NCBI GenBank assembly: GCA_031287415.1 | Contig: JAITSY010000008.1 | Location: 1 to 64,000, forward strand | DNA: 64,000 nt | Source of the DNA: Candidatus Methanorbis basalitermitum | Lineage (GTDB): Archaea; Halobacteriota; Methanomicrobia; Methanomicrobiales; Methanocorpusculaceae | Direction of reading: 5' to 3' | Shown here: in pieces, positions 1-8,549 of the stretch | How positions within the stretch are numbered: the stretch's first letter is position 1 | Layout: the number at the start of each line of letters is the position of its first letter | Translations under genes and position numbers: made by a program | Notes under the pieces: model-generated | What the model was told of the DNA's origin: nothing | Databases searched by the model: none | Seen by the model: the letters and a program-made list of their open reading frames with translations, nothing else

Positions 1-119
1 CATTTGTGTCAGCATCCGAAGGAGCGAAATGGGCGGTCGTGATTAATGATGTCATCACTACCGTGAAGGAGATCGGACCAAGCCCCATTGCAGCAGAAAG
101 AAAGAGAAGAGGGCTGTAA
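1..119 (+). CDS. C-terminal fragment of an unidentified protein upstream of fwdD
   Basis: An open frame enters the window and ends at a TAA (117-119). The last residues read AVVINDVITTVKEIGPSP followed by a basic tail. It lies on the same strand 74 bases before fwdD, so it may be the preceding gene of the formylmethanofuran dehydrogenase operon. No cysteine motif is visible in the fragment, so I cannot assign it to a ferredoxin-type Fwd subunit. The function is not recognised. Confidence 0.5.
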   Translation, partial: FVSASEGAKWAVVINDVITTVKEIGPSPIAAERKRRGL

Positions 120-193
120 GATGAAGCAATTGCAGCGATCCGTGCTATTATCCATTAATACATCAATGTACACAATGAGAGGAGGTGTGTAAG

Positions 194-616
194 ATGAATG
201 CATTACATCTCAATATGGTTACCCAGCGTGCCGTCGAAGAAGGCGAAGCAATGGAAGCCGGGAAAACCACCCAAAAATATTTTGATGTCTGTACCGTTAT
301 CGAGATGAATGCGGATGACATCAAAGCGATGGAAATTCCTCCCAACGCTATTGTCAAGGTAACCAGCGAATGTGGTGAGGTCATTGTTAAAGCTATCATT
401 GCTCGACAGACCTGCCCCCGTGGCCTCTGCCACATGCGCCAGAGTGTCTGGGCAAACCAAGTCGTTCCCCCACGGACCCAATCCACGGGAGAACCGCAGT
501 ACAGTGGTTTCCCGGTTACAGTCGAACCGGCCCTGGATGCAAGAATCGTTCCTGCTGTTGAGCTTGTTCAAAAAGCCTGTAACAAATGGAATGGCAAGCT
601 TCTGTGGCCAATGTGA
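194..616 (+). CDS. fwdD: Formylmethanofuran dehydrogenase subunit D
   Basis: Small subunit carrying the molybdopterin-dinucleotide-binding domain of the tungsten/molybdenum enzyme that reduces CO2 to formylmethanofuran in the cytoplasm. The protein is about 140 residues, matching FwdD/FmdD. It contains the TCPRGLCHMRQSVWAN stretch typical of the family and sits directly before fwdB. I chose ATG 194 rather than the GTG at 185 used by the ORF track, because GGAGGTG at 181-187 is then an ideally spaced ribosome-binding site. The gene is co-transcribed with fwdBAC (10 bases to fwdB). Whether the metal is W or Mo cannot be told from this subunit. Confidence 0.9.
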   Translation: MNALHLNMVTQRAVEEGEAMEAGKTTQKYFDVCTVIEMNADDIKAMEIPPNAIVKVTSECGEVIVKAIIARQTCPRGLCHMRQSVWANQVVPPRTQSTGEPQYSGFPVTVEPALDARIVPAVELVQKACNKWNGKLLWPM

Positions 617-626
617 GGTTTAGATA

Positions 627-2024
627 ATGTCAGAAGTAATCAAAAATGTTGCATGCCCGTACTGCGGTGCTTGCTGTGACGATCTGGTGGTCACTGTTGA
701 AAACGGCAAGATTCTTGAGGTCCAAAATGCGTGTGTCATCGGCACGGAAATCTACCATCATGCTTCCCGTGAAGGACGTGTAGGTAGCCCGCGTATGCGC
801 CAACCGGACGGAACCTACAAGGATATCACCTACGATGAAGCTATTGACTACACCGCACGAATGCTGATAAAGGCAAAAAAACCGCTGATCTATGGATTTG
901 GTTCCACCAACTGCGAAGGTCAAGCAGCTGCAGGTCGTGTCGCCGAGGAAGCGGGAGCAGTGCTTGATAATTGTGCATCCATCTGCCATGGTTCTTCCTT
1001 CCTTGCAATCTTTGATACTGGATATCCATCCTGTACTCTCGGTGAGGTTAAAAACCGTGCGGATGTCGTCATCTACTGGGGTTCCAATGCGGCACACGCC
1101 CACCCCCGGCATATGTCCCGCTATGGTGTGTTCCCGAGGGGATTTTTTACCAACAAAGGTCATCGTGGAAGAAAAGTCATCACCGTTGACCCGAGATACA
1201 CCGACACTGCACGTTGTTCGGATATCTTCCTGCAGGTAAAACAAGGCCACGACTATGACCTTTTCGATGCATTCCGTATGGTCATGCGCGGTTACGTGGA
1301 TGATGTGCCGGAGATCGTTGCTGGCATTCCTAAAGAAAAGATTCTGGAAGTCTGTGACATCATCAAGATGGGACGTTATGTGCATATCTTCTTTGGTATG
1401 GGTCTCTGTCACTCCGATGGCCGCAACCACAACGTTGACATTGCCATCAATCTGGTCCGCGACATCAATGAAATTACCAAGTGTACGATTATGGCAATGC
1501 GCGGACACTACAACATTGCAGGTCCCGGTGTTGTCTGGTCTTGGCAATTTGGTTTCCCGTACTGCATTGATCTGTCAAAGGGATCCCATGCACACATGAA
1601 TCCCGGAGAAACCTCCTCTGTTGACCTTGCAAACCGCGGGGAAGTCGATGCGTTCATCAACATCGGGACTGATGCAGGGGCGCATTTCCCGATTCGCTCC
1701 TTTGAAAAACTCGGTTCCCGCGTTCCGATGGTTACCATTGACCCAAGTGTTAACATGGCGGCAACCGTCTCTGACGTTCATATTCCGGTAGCAATCGTTG
1801 GTGTGGAAACCGGCGGTATCTGCTATCGTATGGACAACGTGCCAATTCAGTACCGTGCGGTTGTTCCGCCGTACAACGGCATTCTGACCGATGAAGAGTT
1901 GTTTAACAGAATCTTAAACCGGATGCTTGAATTGAAGACTGAAGGTATTGAATGTGACGGCAAATGGGAGTATGCAAAACCATTGCCCTCGTTAATCCCG
2001 GTAAAGATTGAACCGGAGGCATAA
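627..2024 (+). CDS. fwdB: Formylmethanofuran dehydrogenase subunit B (catalytic)
   Basis: Catalytic molybdopterin oxidoreductase subunit, 465 residues. The N-terminus has the [4Fe-4S] cysteine motif CPYCGACCDD (Cys10, 13, 17, with a further Cys at 36). The expected W/Mo ligand is Cys120 in NCASICHGSS, so this is the cysteine rather than the selenocysteine form. The enzyme reduces CO2 to formate, which passes through a tunnel to FwdA. The gene is in an operon with fwdD upstream and fwdA starting four bases after its stop. The length is normal and the frame is intact. Confidence 0.95.
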   Translation: MSEVIKNVACPYCGACCDDLVVTVENGKILEVQNACVIGTEIYHHASREGRVGSPRMRQPDGTYKDITYDEAIDYTARMLIKAKKPLIYGFGSTNCEGQAAAGRVAEEAGAVLDNCASICHGSSFLAIFDTGYPSCTLGEVKNRADVVIYWGSNAAHAHPRHMSRYGVFPRGFFTNKGHRGRKVITVDPRYTDTARCSDIFLQVKQGHDYDLFDAFRMVMRGYVDDVPEIVAGIPKEKILEVCDIIKMGRYVHIFFGMGLCHSDGRNHNVDIAINLVRDINEITKCTIMAMRGHYNIAGPGVVWSWQFGFPYCIDLSKGSHAHMNPGETSSVDLANRGEVDAFINIGTDAGAHFPIRSFEKLGSRVPMVTIDPSVNMAATVSDVHIPVAIVGVETGGICYRMDNVPIQYRAVVPPYNGILTDEELFNRILNRMLELKTEGIECDGKWEYAKPLPSLIPVKIEPEA

Positions 2025-2028
2025 ACCA

Positions 2029-3750
2029 ATGACCGAGTACATCATCAAAAATGGGTGCGTTGTCGATCCGACGCAGGGTATCAATTCCCAGAAGATGGAT
2101 ATCTGCATTAAAGACGGCAAATTCGTTGACAAAGTCAGTGGTGCTGCCAAGGTTATTGATGCGTCCGGTAAGCTGGTCATGGCAGCCGGCGTGGACATCC
2201 ACTCCCATGTTGCTGGCCCGAAGGTGGACATGGGCCGCCTCTTCCGTCCGGAAGACAAACTCTTCCGTTCTCCGATGCGGGGAAAGAACACCCGAATGGA
2301 GATGGGATTTTCTGTCCCTAGCACTACCAAAACAGGTTATGACTATGCACGTCTTGGTTTCTCTTTTGTGATGGAAGCTGCAATGCCGCCTCTTGAGGCA
2401 GCACATGTACACGAGGAGATCCGCGACACGCCGATCATTGATGAAGGCGCCATGCCTGTTTTGGCAAACAACTGGTTCCTTCTCGAATATTTCAAGAATG
2501 GCGAGATTGAAAATGCCGGTGCATATGCATCATGGATTCTCAATGCAACCCGCGGATTTGCTCTGAAATGCGTGAACCCCGGAGGAACGGAAGCGTGGGG
2601 ATGGGGTTTAAACTGCATTACCATCCATGACAAAGTCCCGTACTTCGACATCACGCCGGCTGAAATCGTTGCCGGTCTGATGGAAACGAACGAGTACCTC
2701 CGTCTGCCGCACTCTGTGCATGTGCACGCAAACAACCTCGGCAACCCGGGCAACTACACGACGACACTTGACACTCTCAAGCTTGCCGAAGGCTTTGCCC
2801 CAAACAATGACTTTGGCCGCGAACAGGTTATGCACCACACGCACATCCAGTTCCACTGCTATGGCGGGGAGTCCTTCAAGTCCGACTCATTTGAATCCAA
2901 GTCAAAGGAGGTTATGGATTACGTCAACAGCCGGAAAAAGCTGACCGTAGACATTGGTCAGGTCACGCTTGACGAGACCACGACAATGACTGCTGATGGT
3001 CCGTTCGAATATCACTTAACCCACATGAACCACCTGAAGTGGTCCAATGTGGATGTGGAGTTGGAGACCGCAGCAGGTATTGTTCCGTTCGTGTACGACC
3101 CGGCAACCTTCATTGCCGGTGCCCAGTGGGCAATCGGTCTGGAGATTGCGTTGTTTGCAAAGGACAAGGATCGCTGTTTCGTTACGACCGACCACCCGAA
3201 CGCCGGTCCGTTTTGGAGATATCCAAGAATCTATAAGTGGCTGCTTTCTGCAAAGGCCCGTAACGATGTTATCGAGAACCAGCTGAAATATGGCGGCAAG
3301 GTTATCGATAGAACCTATATTGGAGAGCTTGCCGACAAGGAGATTACGCTCTACGAGCTTGCCCAGATGACCCGGTCCGGTGTTGCAAAGGCCCTCGGTC
3401 TGAAGGACATGTACGGCAGCTTAAAGACTGGTCTTGCAGCAAACGTTGCCGTTTACGACATTGACCCAGCAAATCTTCCAAGCGATCCGGAGCAGTATGA
3501 GAAAGCATTCGGCAGCTGTTTTGCGTTCTTCAAGGATGGTATTCTTGCTGTTGAGGATCACGAGATTGTTAACTACTCGATGCCGAAGAAGACTGTCTGG
3601 GTCAACTCGATCGTGCCGGAGAACAAACAGGTCAAGCGTGATATCCGCGACAAGTTCCTGCACTCCTACACGATTGCCCTTGACAACTATGCTGTCTTTG
3701 ATGAACACGTGCACAACCCGTACGCAATCAAGGTGGACATCACCTCATAG
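2029..3750 (+). CDS. fwdA: Formylmethanofuran dehydrogenase subunit A
   Basis: Amidohydrolase-fold subunit (573 residues) that condenses formate with methanofuran at a binuclear metal site. The first metal-binding HxH lies in GVDIHSHVAGPK (His58 and His60), after the beta-sandwich N-terminus. Further conserved histidine segments include HVHANNLGNPGNY and HTHIQFHCYGG. I moved the start from the track's TTG at 2008 to ATG 2029; GGAGG just before the fwdB stop is the ribosome-binding site. The order D-B-A-C is the usual one in methanogens. Confidence 0.95.
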   Translation: MTEYIIKNGCVVDPTQGINSQKMDICIKDGKFVDKVSGAAKVIDASGKLVMAAGVDIHSHVAGPKVDMGRLFRPEDKLFRSPMRGKNTRMEMGFSVPSTTKTGYDYARLGFSFVMEAAMPPLEAAHVHEEIRDTPIIDEGAMPVLANNWFLLEYFKNGEIENAGAYASWILNATRGFALKCVNPGGTEAWGWGLNCITIHDKVPYFDITPAEIVAGLMETNEYLRLPHSVHVHANNLGNPGNYTTTLDTLKLAEGFAPNNDFGREQVMHHTHIQFHCYGGESFKSDSFESKSKEVMDYVNSRKKLTVDIGQVTLDETTTMTADGPFEYHLTHMNHLKWSNVDVELETAAGIVPFVYDPATFIAGAQWAIGLEIALFAKDKDRCFVTTDHPNAGPFWRYPRIYKWLLSAKARNDVIENQLKYGGKVIDRTYIGELADKEITLYELAQMTRSGVAKALGLKDMYGSLKTGLAANVAVYDIDPANLPSDPEQYEKAFGSCFAFFKDGILAVEDHEIVNYSMPKKTVWVNSIVPENKQVKRDIRDKFLHSYTIALDNYAVFDEHVHNPYAIKVDITS

Positions 3751-3761
3751 GCGGAGACAAC

Positions 3762-4562
3762 ATGAGCACAGTAACAGTAACACTGAAAAAACAACCGGAG
3801 CTGTATTTCGAGGCGGATCTTATCACGCCAGATCAGTTTGCCGGCAAATCTGCCGAGGAAATCGGTGCGGTTGAAATCTCTGAAGGTAAGATCAAGTACC
3901 CGCTTTCCACGGTCGCCACAATCGGGGGAGCCCCCGGAGTAACAGCCGCAGAAACGATGATTGTTTTAAACGGCGATTGGAGTCGCGTGAAACGCATCGG
4001 TCAGCAGATGACTGCAGGCGAGATTGTGATAAACAGCAACACCGATATGTACACGGGTGGCTGGATGAAGGGCGGGAAGATAACCGTCAACGGCGATGTT
4101 GATTCTTTCACCGGTATTGCGATGGCAGGCGGTGAGCTTATGGTTAACGGCAAGGCCGAGAATCATGTTGGCTGTGCATATCGTGGTGACTGGCGCGGTA
4201 TGACCGGCGGCGTGCTTCGCGTGACCGGCAGTGCTGGCAATGACATTGGTACTTTCATGCGCGGTGGAACCATCATCATCGAGGGTGACGTGTTTATCCA
4301 TGTGCTGACCCATGGTGAGGGCGGAACCATCATCATTAAAGGAAATGTCGAGGGACGCGTCGGTGGTCAGGCAGTGAAGGGCGCCGTTTACGTCTTTGGC
4401 ACGATCAAGTACATGATGCCTGGGTACAAGTACGTTGACAATGTTGAGGCTGAAATTGACGGAGAAAAGGCAGTTTTTGCCCACTACATCGGGGATCTTG
4501 GCGAACGCCACCCAACCTCGAAAAATCAGATTGTTTTTGCCAATCTCTATCTGAAGAAATAA
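3762..4562 (+). CDS. fwdC: Formylmethanofuran dehydrogenase subunit C
   Basis: A 266-residue protein with repeated glycine-rich turns (GGWMKGGKITVNGDVDSFTG, GGTIIIEGDV, GGTIIIKGNVEG). This is the right-handed beta-helix of FwdC, homologous to the C-terminal domain of glutamate synthase. In the complex it scaffolds FwdA, FwdB and FwdD. The gene starts 11 bases after fwdA. It is the last recognisable fwd gene; the following gene is of unknown function. Confidence 0.93.
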   Translation: MSTVTVTLKKQPELYFEADLITPDQFAGKSAEEIGAVEISEGKIKYPLSTVATIGGAPGVTAAETMIVLNGDWSRVKRIGQQMTAGEIVINSNTDMYTGGWMKGGKITVNGDVDSFTGIAMAGGELMVNGKAENHVGCAYRGDWRGMTGGVLRVTGSAGNDIGTFMRGGTIIIEGDVFIHVLTHGEGGTIIIKGNVEGRVGGQAVKGAVYVFGTIKYMMPGYKYVDNVEAEIDGEKAVFAHYIGDLGERHPTSKNQIVFANLYLKK

Positions 4563-4593
4563 CATTTTTCACCAACATTTTTGTGAGAGAATT

Positions 4594-5151
4594 ATGACCG
4601 AAAACGGCAACCCAGTTTTTTTCAGTACTCATCTGCATGAAGATCTTGCGCATGCGTTTGAAGATTTGCGGAAGGTTCGCGAAGAGATTACAGAGGCAAT
4701 TCGCCTGGTAGAGGATGCTGCGGCACAGAGTTCCGACAAGGAGCGTGAAGCAGAGCTGAGATCGTATGCGGATATCTTCCTTGGGTCAGTGGATGATCTG
4801 GAAAAGTGGATTACGACCTATGAGGCGGCGGTGAATGCGAAACTCGCAGGAAATCCTCTGGTCTATGAACGAGATACGTATCAAACGCTGGTTCGGATTC
4901 TTCAATGGGACTGTATTGATGTCCGCCAGCTTGCTCGCTGGATTCGGGAGATGAAGGAGCTGACGTCGCACATCGGTTTGAATGTGCCGTATCTTCTGCA
5001 CGTGAAACAGATTCCGACCGAGCCTATTCCTGAGGATGTGGTAAAATACCCGGTGTTTATTATGGATCGTCAAGGATATTGCCTCTGCGGCATGGATCTT
5101 GCCGAAATTCGCTTTATCGATGAAGTCCGGGAATTGATGGCGGAAAGATAA
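4594..5151 (+). CDS. Conserved methanogen protein of unknown function (YCLCG motif, copy 1)
   Basis: A 185-residue soluble protein with no recognised family. The N-terminal half is charged and helical, likely coiled coil. The C-terminal half carries ERDTYQTLVRILQWD, then DVVKYPVFIMDRQGYCLCGMD. The same architecture recurs at 10129-10707, so the two are paralogues. The gene follows fwdC by 31 bases on the same strand and could be read through from the fwd operon. The CLC pair in the shared motif could bind metal or be redox active, but that is inference. Confidence 0.75.
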   Translation: MTENGNPVFFSTHLHEDLAHAFEDLRKVREEITEAIRLVEDAAAQSSDKEREAELRSYADIFLGSVDDLEKWITTYEAAVNAKLAGNPLVYERDTYQTLVRILQWDCIDVRQLARWIREMKELTSHIGLNVPYLLHVKQIPTEPIPEDVVKYPVFIMDRQGYCLCGMDLAEIRFIDEVRELMAER

Positions 5152-5226
5152 TTTCGGTAGGATGTTCTTTGTGAAACTCTGTAGTTTGGTGTTTTCTTAG
5201 ATTTCGAGATACTTCCGCTCTCTTTT

Positions 5227-6105
5227 TCAGGTATTGGTGGATCCCTCGGGAAGTTTTTTCGGTAGGGATGCTTTGAACTCATCTATATTCAGATCTTTGC
5301 CCAGCTGCCGGGCGATCGGGGTGTCGAAGCTTGCGTACCGATAGATCCAGTCGATGATGAGGTCGATCACTTTGAGTGCGGTTTCTTCGGAATTGACAGT
5401 GATGAGCTGCATGCCGGCTTTGGGATGGCGTCCGCGCCGGCCGCCGAGGGTAATGCGGTAAGAAGCAGGTTTTGATTCGAGAATGTCGTAGACACAGGAT
5501 CTGACGCAGGTTCCGCAGTCTACACAGGCGTCGCTGTCCATGACAACCCTGCCTTCCCTGACACGGAGGGCTTCTTCTTGGCAGTACTGGACGCAGGTTC
5601 CGCAGCCGGTACAGTAGCCTGGCTGGCGGATGGGCGTGCAGATGCCGGTGATGCCGATTTCGTTGAGGGTTTCGCTGGTACAGGCATTCGGGCACGCAGA
5701 GATTGCAATACGAATTTTTCCAGGCATGTTTTTCCCAAAATATTTGGCATCAATTTTTTTTGCCATGCCGGTGGCATCGATGTTGGCGAATTTACAGCGT
5801 TCGGTGCCGGGGCATGCGGTGATGTTGACAACTTCGTTTCGCTCTGCCCCGATGCTGTTTCCGCCTGTAAGCAAGTCTTCGTAAAATGCGGGGATCTGAG
5901 CTGCGGATATGTGCGGGATTTCCAGGGTTTGTCGAGTGGTCAGATGAAGTTCATTTGTTCCGTATTTTTTCGCAAGTTGTGCTGCGGCGATCATCTGGTC
6001 TGCGGTTGTGGCGCCTGCCGGCATCCGCAGACGAATGGTGCAGTGTTCACCATCAGCTTCTGTTATTACCCCGCCCATTTCGTATATTCTTGAGTCGGAT
6101 TTCAT
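5227..6105 (-). CDS. Small siroheme reductase-like protein (Dsr-LP type), copy 1
   Basis: A 292-residue nitrite/sulfite reductase-family protein. After the N-terminal ferredoxin-like half-domain it has the siroheme/[4Fe-4S] cysteine pattern CPGTERCKF...SACPNAC (Cx5C-n-Cx3C). An inserted two-cluster ferredoxin follows (CTGCGTCVQYC and CVDCGTCVRSC), then GGRRGRHPK. It matches the short dissimilatory sulfite reductase-like proteins described in methanogens, whose substrate is not settled. The paralogue lies upstream at 6243-7148. The 137-base gap between them contains AT-rich promoter-like sequence, so each may be transcribed separately. Confidence 0.88.
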   Translation of the reverse strand: MKSDSRIYEMGGVITEADGEHCTIRLRMPAGATTADQMIAAAQLAKKYGTNELHLTTRQTLEIPHISAAQIPAFYEDLLTGGNSIGAERNEVVNITACPGTERCKFANIDATGMAKKIDAKYFGKNMPGKIRIAISACPNACTSETLNEIGITGICTPIRQPGYCTGCGTCVQYCQEEALRVREGRVVMDSDACVDCGTCVRSCVYDILESKPASYRITLGGRRGRHPKAGMQLITVNSEETALKVIDLIIDWIYRYASFDTPIARQLGKDLNIDEFKASLPKKLPEGSTNT

Positions 6106-6242
6106 TTATTCATATTCGTATACTATGTTTATTAATATGAGTCTCTTGTACGTGGAGAACTCCTATAATTTTTGGAAATTTCGTGTACTTGACCCGACCC
6201 TGGTGTGCAGGGTTGCCTCTACGGCTCGCTGTGGAAATGGGG

Positions 6243-7148
6243 TTAGTTCTGGAGGCAGTAGGCGTTCGTTGGGTCCATTCCCTCAATGCCAAGCGGTTTT
6301 AAGCTCTTCATCACTTTTTCTCGGAATTCGGTGAACTCCTCGTTCGTCAGCTGTTCGGGCAGCATCTGGTCGGATGCGATGCTGCGGGATATCCAGTAGA
6401 TGATCTTTTCGGCAATCTCCACCACATCGTTTTCTGACTTAGCGATGTAAAAGGTCCTGCCGATCTTTGGATGGCGTCCACGCCGGCCACCGAGGGTAAT
6501 GAGATAGAGGGCGTCCTCAAAGTTGATGTACTGGAAGTGGCAGGCGTGAATGCAGAAGCCACAGAGCATACAATCTTCTTGATTGAGCCGAAGCTTGCCG
6601 TTTTCGATGATAATTGCGTGTTCACGGCAGTAGTGTCTGCAGGTTCCACAGCCGGTGCAGAGACCTTCATTCCGTACCGGGCGGCGGAGACCGGTGACGC
6701 CAATCTCATTGAGTCTCTCGCTGGTGCAGCCGTTCGGGCACGCAGAGATGGCTATCCTGACTTTCACTGGCATTTCTTTGCCGAAATGCTTTTTATCCAG
6801 CTTTTTTGCAAGAGATACGGAGTCGATAACAGCATATTTGCAGTTATTGGTGCCAAGACACGAGGTGACGTTGACAACTTCGTTGCGCTCAGCGCCGATG
6901 GGGGTCCCGTTCTTTTCCAAGTCTGCAAGCAGTTTGTCCAGCATTTCAGGACCTACATGGAGCAGTTCAATGGTCTGGCGGGTGGTTAGGTGGGTAGTGA
7001 TGATGCCGTATTTTTTTGCAATTATGGCAATGCCGCCTAGTGCTTCAACACCGAGCAGTCCTGCGGGAATTCGGAGCCGGATAATATAGTGTTCGTTGTC
7101 CCGTTCTGGGATAACGCCTCCTTTGAGATAGAGTGCTGGGTCTGCCAT
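6243..7148 (-). CDS. Small siroheme reductase-like protein (Dsr-LP type), copy 2
   Basis: A 301-residue paralogue of the downstream gene. It has the same order: half-domain, siroheme cluster motif (CLGTNNCKY...SACPNGC), two ferredoxin clusters (CTGCGTCRHYC and CMLCGFCIHAC) and the GGRRGRHPK segment. All cluster cysteines are present. The start follows a TTTTTATATC box about 30-40 bases upstream (minus strand, 7173-7187), suggesting a short leader. The substrate (sulfite, nitrite or another siroheme substrate) cannot be decided from sequence. Confidence 0.88.
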   Translation of the reverse strand: MADPALYLKGGVIPERDNEHYIIRLRIPAGLLGVEALGGIAIIAKKYGIITTHLTTRQTIELLHVGPEMLDKLLADLEKNGTPIGAERNEVVNVTSCLGTNNCKYAVIDSVSLAKKLDKKHFGKEMPVKVRIAISACPNGCTSERLNEIGVTGLRRPVRNEGLCTGCGTCRHYCREHAIIIENGKLRLNQEDCMLCGFCIHACHFQYINFEDALYLITLGGRRGRHPKIGRTFYIAKSENDVVEIAEKIIYWISRSIASDQMLPEQLTNEEFTEFREKVMKSLKPLGIEGMDPTNAYCLQN

Positions 7149-7468
7149 TGTACCTCAATCATACGAGAGGGAATGATATAAAAATTCTGTTTATTGCAAA
7201 GGGACTTCAGGAAGACTGATTTCTGCGGTCGATTTGACAATTTTCTGGTGAATGCAGCGCATTGTTCAAGGTGTTCCTGTGTTCCAAGCGTCATGCCGCG
7301 GGGAGCGGTTTTGACTCCTATTTGTGGGGTTGTTGGGTTACTGTTTTACCAAAGACCTTGTCTGGCACCATGACACCACTCAGAAAGTCAGGGGCCATTA
7401 CTAATTTTCCGTTTTTTGCGGAGATTTATTGGATCAATGCCTGCTGGTAAGAAAAGTACGATGGAATG
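7149..7468. other. Intergenic stretch, no gene seen
   Basis: Apart from the promoter region of the minus-strand Dsr-LP gene, nothing is supported. The short plus ORF at 7262-7450 has no coding character I can defend. Confidence 0.5.
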
Positions 7469-7586
7469 GCTGCATGCTTCTGATAGAGGTTAGCCGACAT
7501 AATCAATGGCGTACAGTGGTTGCACGTGATACATGTGCAACGCTGCGCAAGCGTTCTGCATGCAGCCATCGCAAGGGCCAGTCAGC
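7469..7586 (-). repeat. Two-hairpin dispersed repeat, copy 1 (reverse, extended)
   Basis: Contains GCTGCATGCTTCTGATAGAG, the reverse complement of the repeat core. It is followed by further dyads, GTTGCACGTG..CATGTGCAAC and GCTGCGCAAGCG. It lies just beyond the 3' end of the OsmC gene. Confidence 0.7.
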
Positions 7587-7609
7587 AGATCCCCTGCTCT
7601 AACCGTTTT

Positions 7610-8131
7610 TCATGTTCGGGTGTAGCTAATTTTTAGCGGGACGGCTGTTTTAACGGTGTACATTGCCATGCATCCTGCAAGCGTGTCATTTGTCAGCTGT
7701 TCAATTTCTTCGTCGGAGGCGCTGGTCTTGATGCTGAAGTTGATGCGGTACTCGCCGACAAGCGGCTGATCGCCAAGTTTGAACTGTGCGTGATAGTCGA
7801 GGTCTGCTTCGATGGATGTGGTGAGTGCATCTACTTTGATGCCTTTTTTTTCTGCTGCGGTCATCAGGGTTGTGGATGCACAGCCGGCAATCCAGAACAG
7901 ACCAAAGGACATTGGGGACGGGCTGATGCCAGGTCCGTTAAAATTTGGATGGGATAGCGTCATTACAAACGGTTTGTCGGAGGTTCTTGCGGCTGCAGTA
8001 AATTGCGGCCCTTGTTCATCAAAAAGCCAGGTACCCTCCATTTTGGTGGTGAATTTTGCGGCTTCATCATTGGCTTTGATGTCTGCCTCGTACTGTTTGA
8101 CCTGTGAAATGTCGATGTTGTTGAGTGGCAT
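7610..8131 (-). CDS. OsmC family protein
   Basis: A 173-residue OsmC/Ohr-fold protein. The two family cysteines are visible in IAGCASTTLMTAAEKKG and LAGCMAMYTV. These proteins reduce organic hydroperoxides or bind persulfide-type ligands; OsmC genes beside yeeE/tusA-type sulfur genes suggest a sulfur-related role, which is inference. I trimmed the ORF (8203) to ATG 8131 because AAGGAGAAATATC before it is a strong ribosome-binding site. Confidence 0.88.
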   Translation of the reverse strand: MPLNNIDISQVKQYEADIKANDEAAKFTTKMEGTWLFDEQGPQFTAAARTSDKPFVMTLSHPNFNGPGISPSPMSFGLFWIAGCASTTLMTAAEKKGIKVDALTTSIEADLDYHAQFKLGDQPLVGEYRINFSIKTSASDEEIEQLTNDTLAGCMAMYTVKTAVPLKISYTRT

Positions 8132-8199
8132 GATATTTCTCCTTGTAGATTTTTGTGAAAACATCAAGGCGGCGTAGCCGTTGCCCCTGCTTTCCGTTC

Positions 8200-8463
8200 T
8201 CACTTTGGGGTTGCAGCGATGTCATTAGATATTTCTGGTGACAAAGTTATGAGGTAGCAGTCATCTCCTTCTTTTTGGATACAGACCGCATAGCCCGTTG
8301 AGGTGAACGCCCCCTCGACGATTTTTACCTGCGTTACCGTCCCATAGAAGCTGAATGGAGTTCTCGGGCAGTACTTTTTTAAGGCGACCTTCAGCCTGAG
8401 CATCAGATAGGTACAGGATTCGCTGCGGTAGTCGAGGATCGTCTCTTTTAAGATTTGGCATTG
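8200..8463 (-). pseudogene. Hypothetical small protein, start missing or frameshifted
   Basis: The coding-like frame is open from 8463 to a TGA at 8200 and ends ..EGAFTSTGYAVCIQKEGDD..YLITLSPE. It has no good start codon before Met at 8403. A well placed ATG at 8461 is in another frame (track ORF 8261-8461). The upstream boundary of the frame coincides with the left, truncated edge of the MITE copy at 8466. Either the gene begins at 8403 (67 aa) or its N-terminus has been lost or shifted. It overlaps the extended OsmC ORF only in that gene's rejected N-terminus. No family recognised. Confidence 0.5.
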
Positions 8464-8465
8464 TT

Positions 8466-8549
8466 ATTTATATATGTTTTGTCGTTCTCTATTGATATAG
8501 ACAGTTATATTTCAGATTTGAAGATAAGTTCCCATTCAAACTGATAATC
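8466..8549 (+). repeat. MITE-like element, copy 1 (left end missing)
   Basis: It matches the other copies through GTCGTTCTCTATTGATATAG, TTTCAGATTTGAAG and CCCATTCAAACTGATAAT. The left terminal repeat (GACTTATCGG...) is absent. The right half overlaps the 3' end of tusA and encodes its last residues. Confidence 0.75.

Noticed and set aside
630-1547. Minus ORF of 305 aa antisense to fwdB
   Set aside because: It is the shadow of fwdB: high-GC third-position pattern of the plus gene, no ribosome-binding site, and Cys/His-rich junk composition.
7262-7450. 62-aa plus ORF between Dsr-LP and OsmC
   Set aside because: Composition unlike the neighbours, no start signal, and ends in non-coding repeat-rich DNA.
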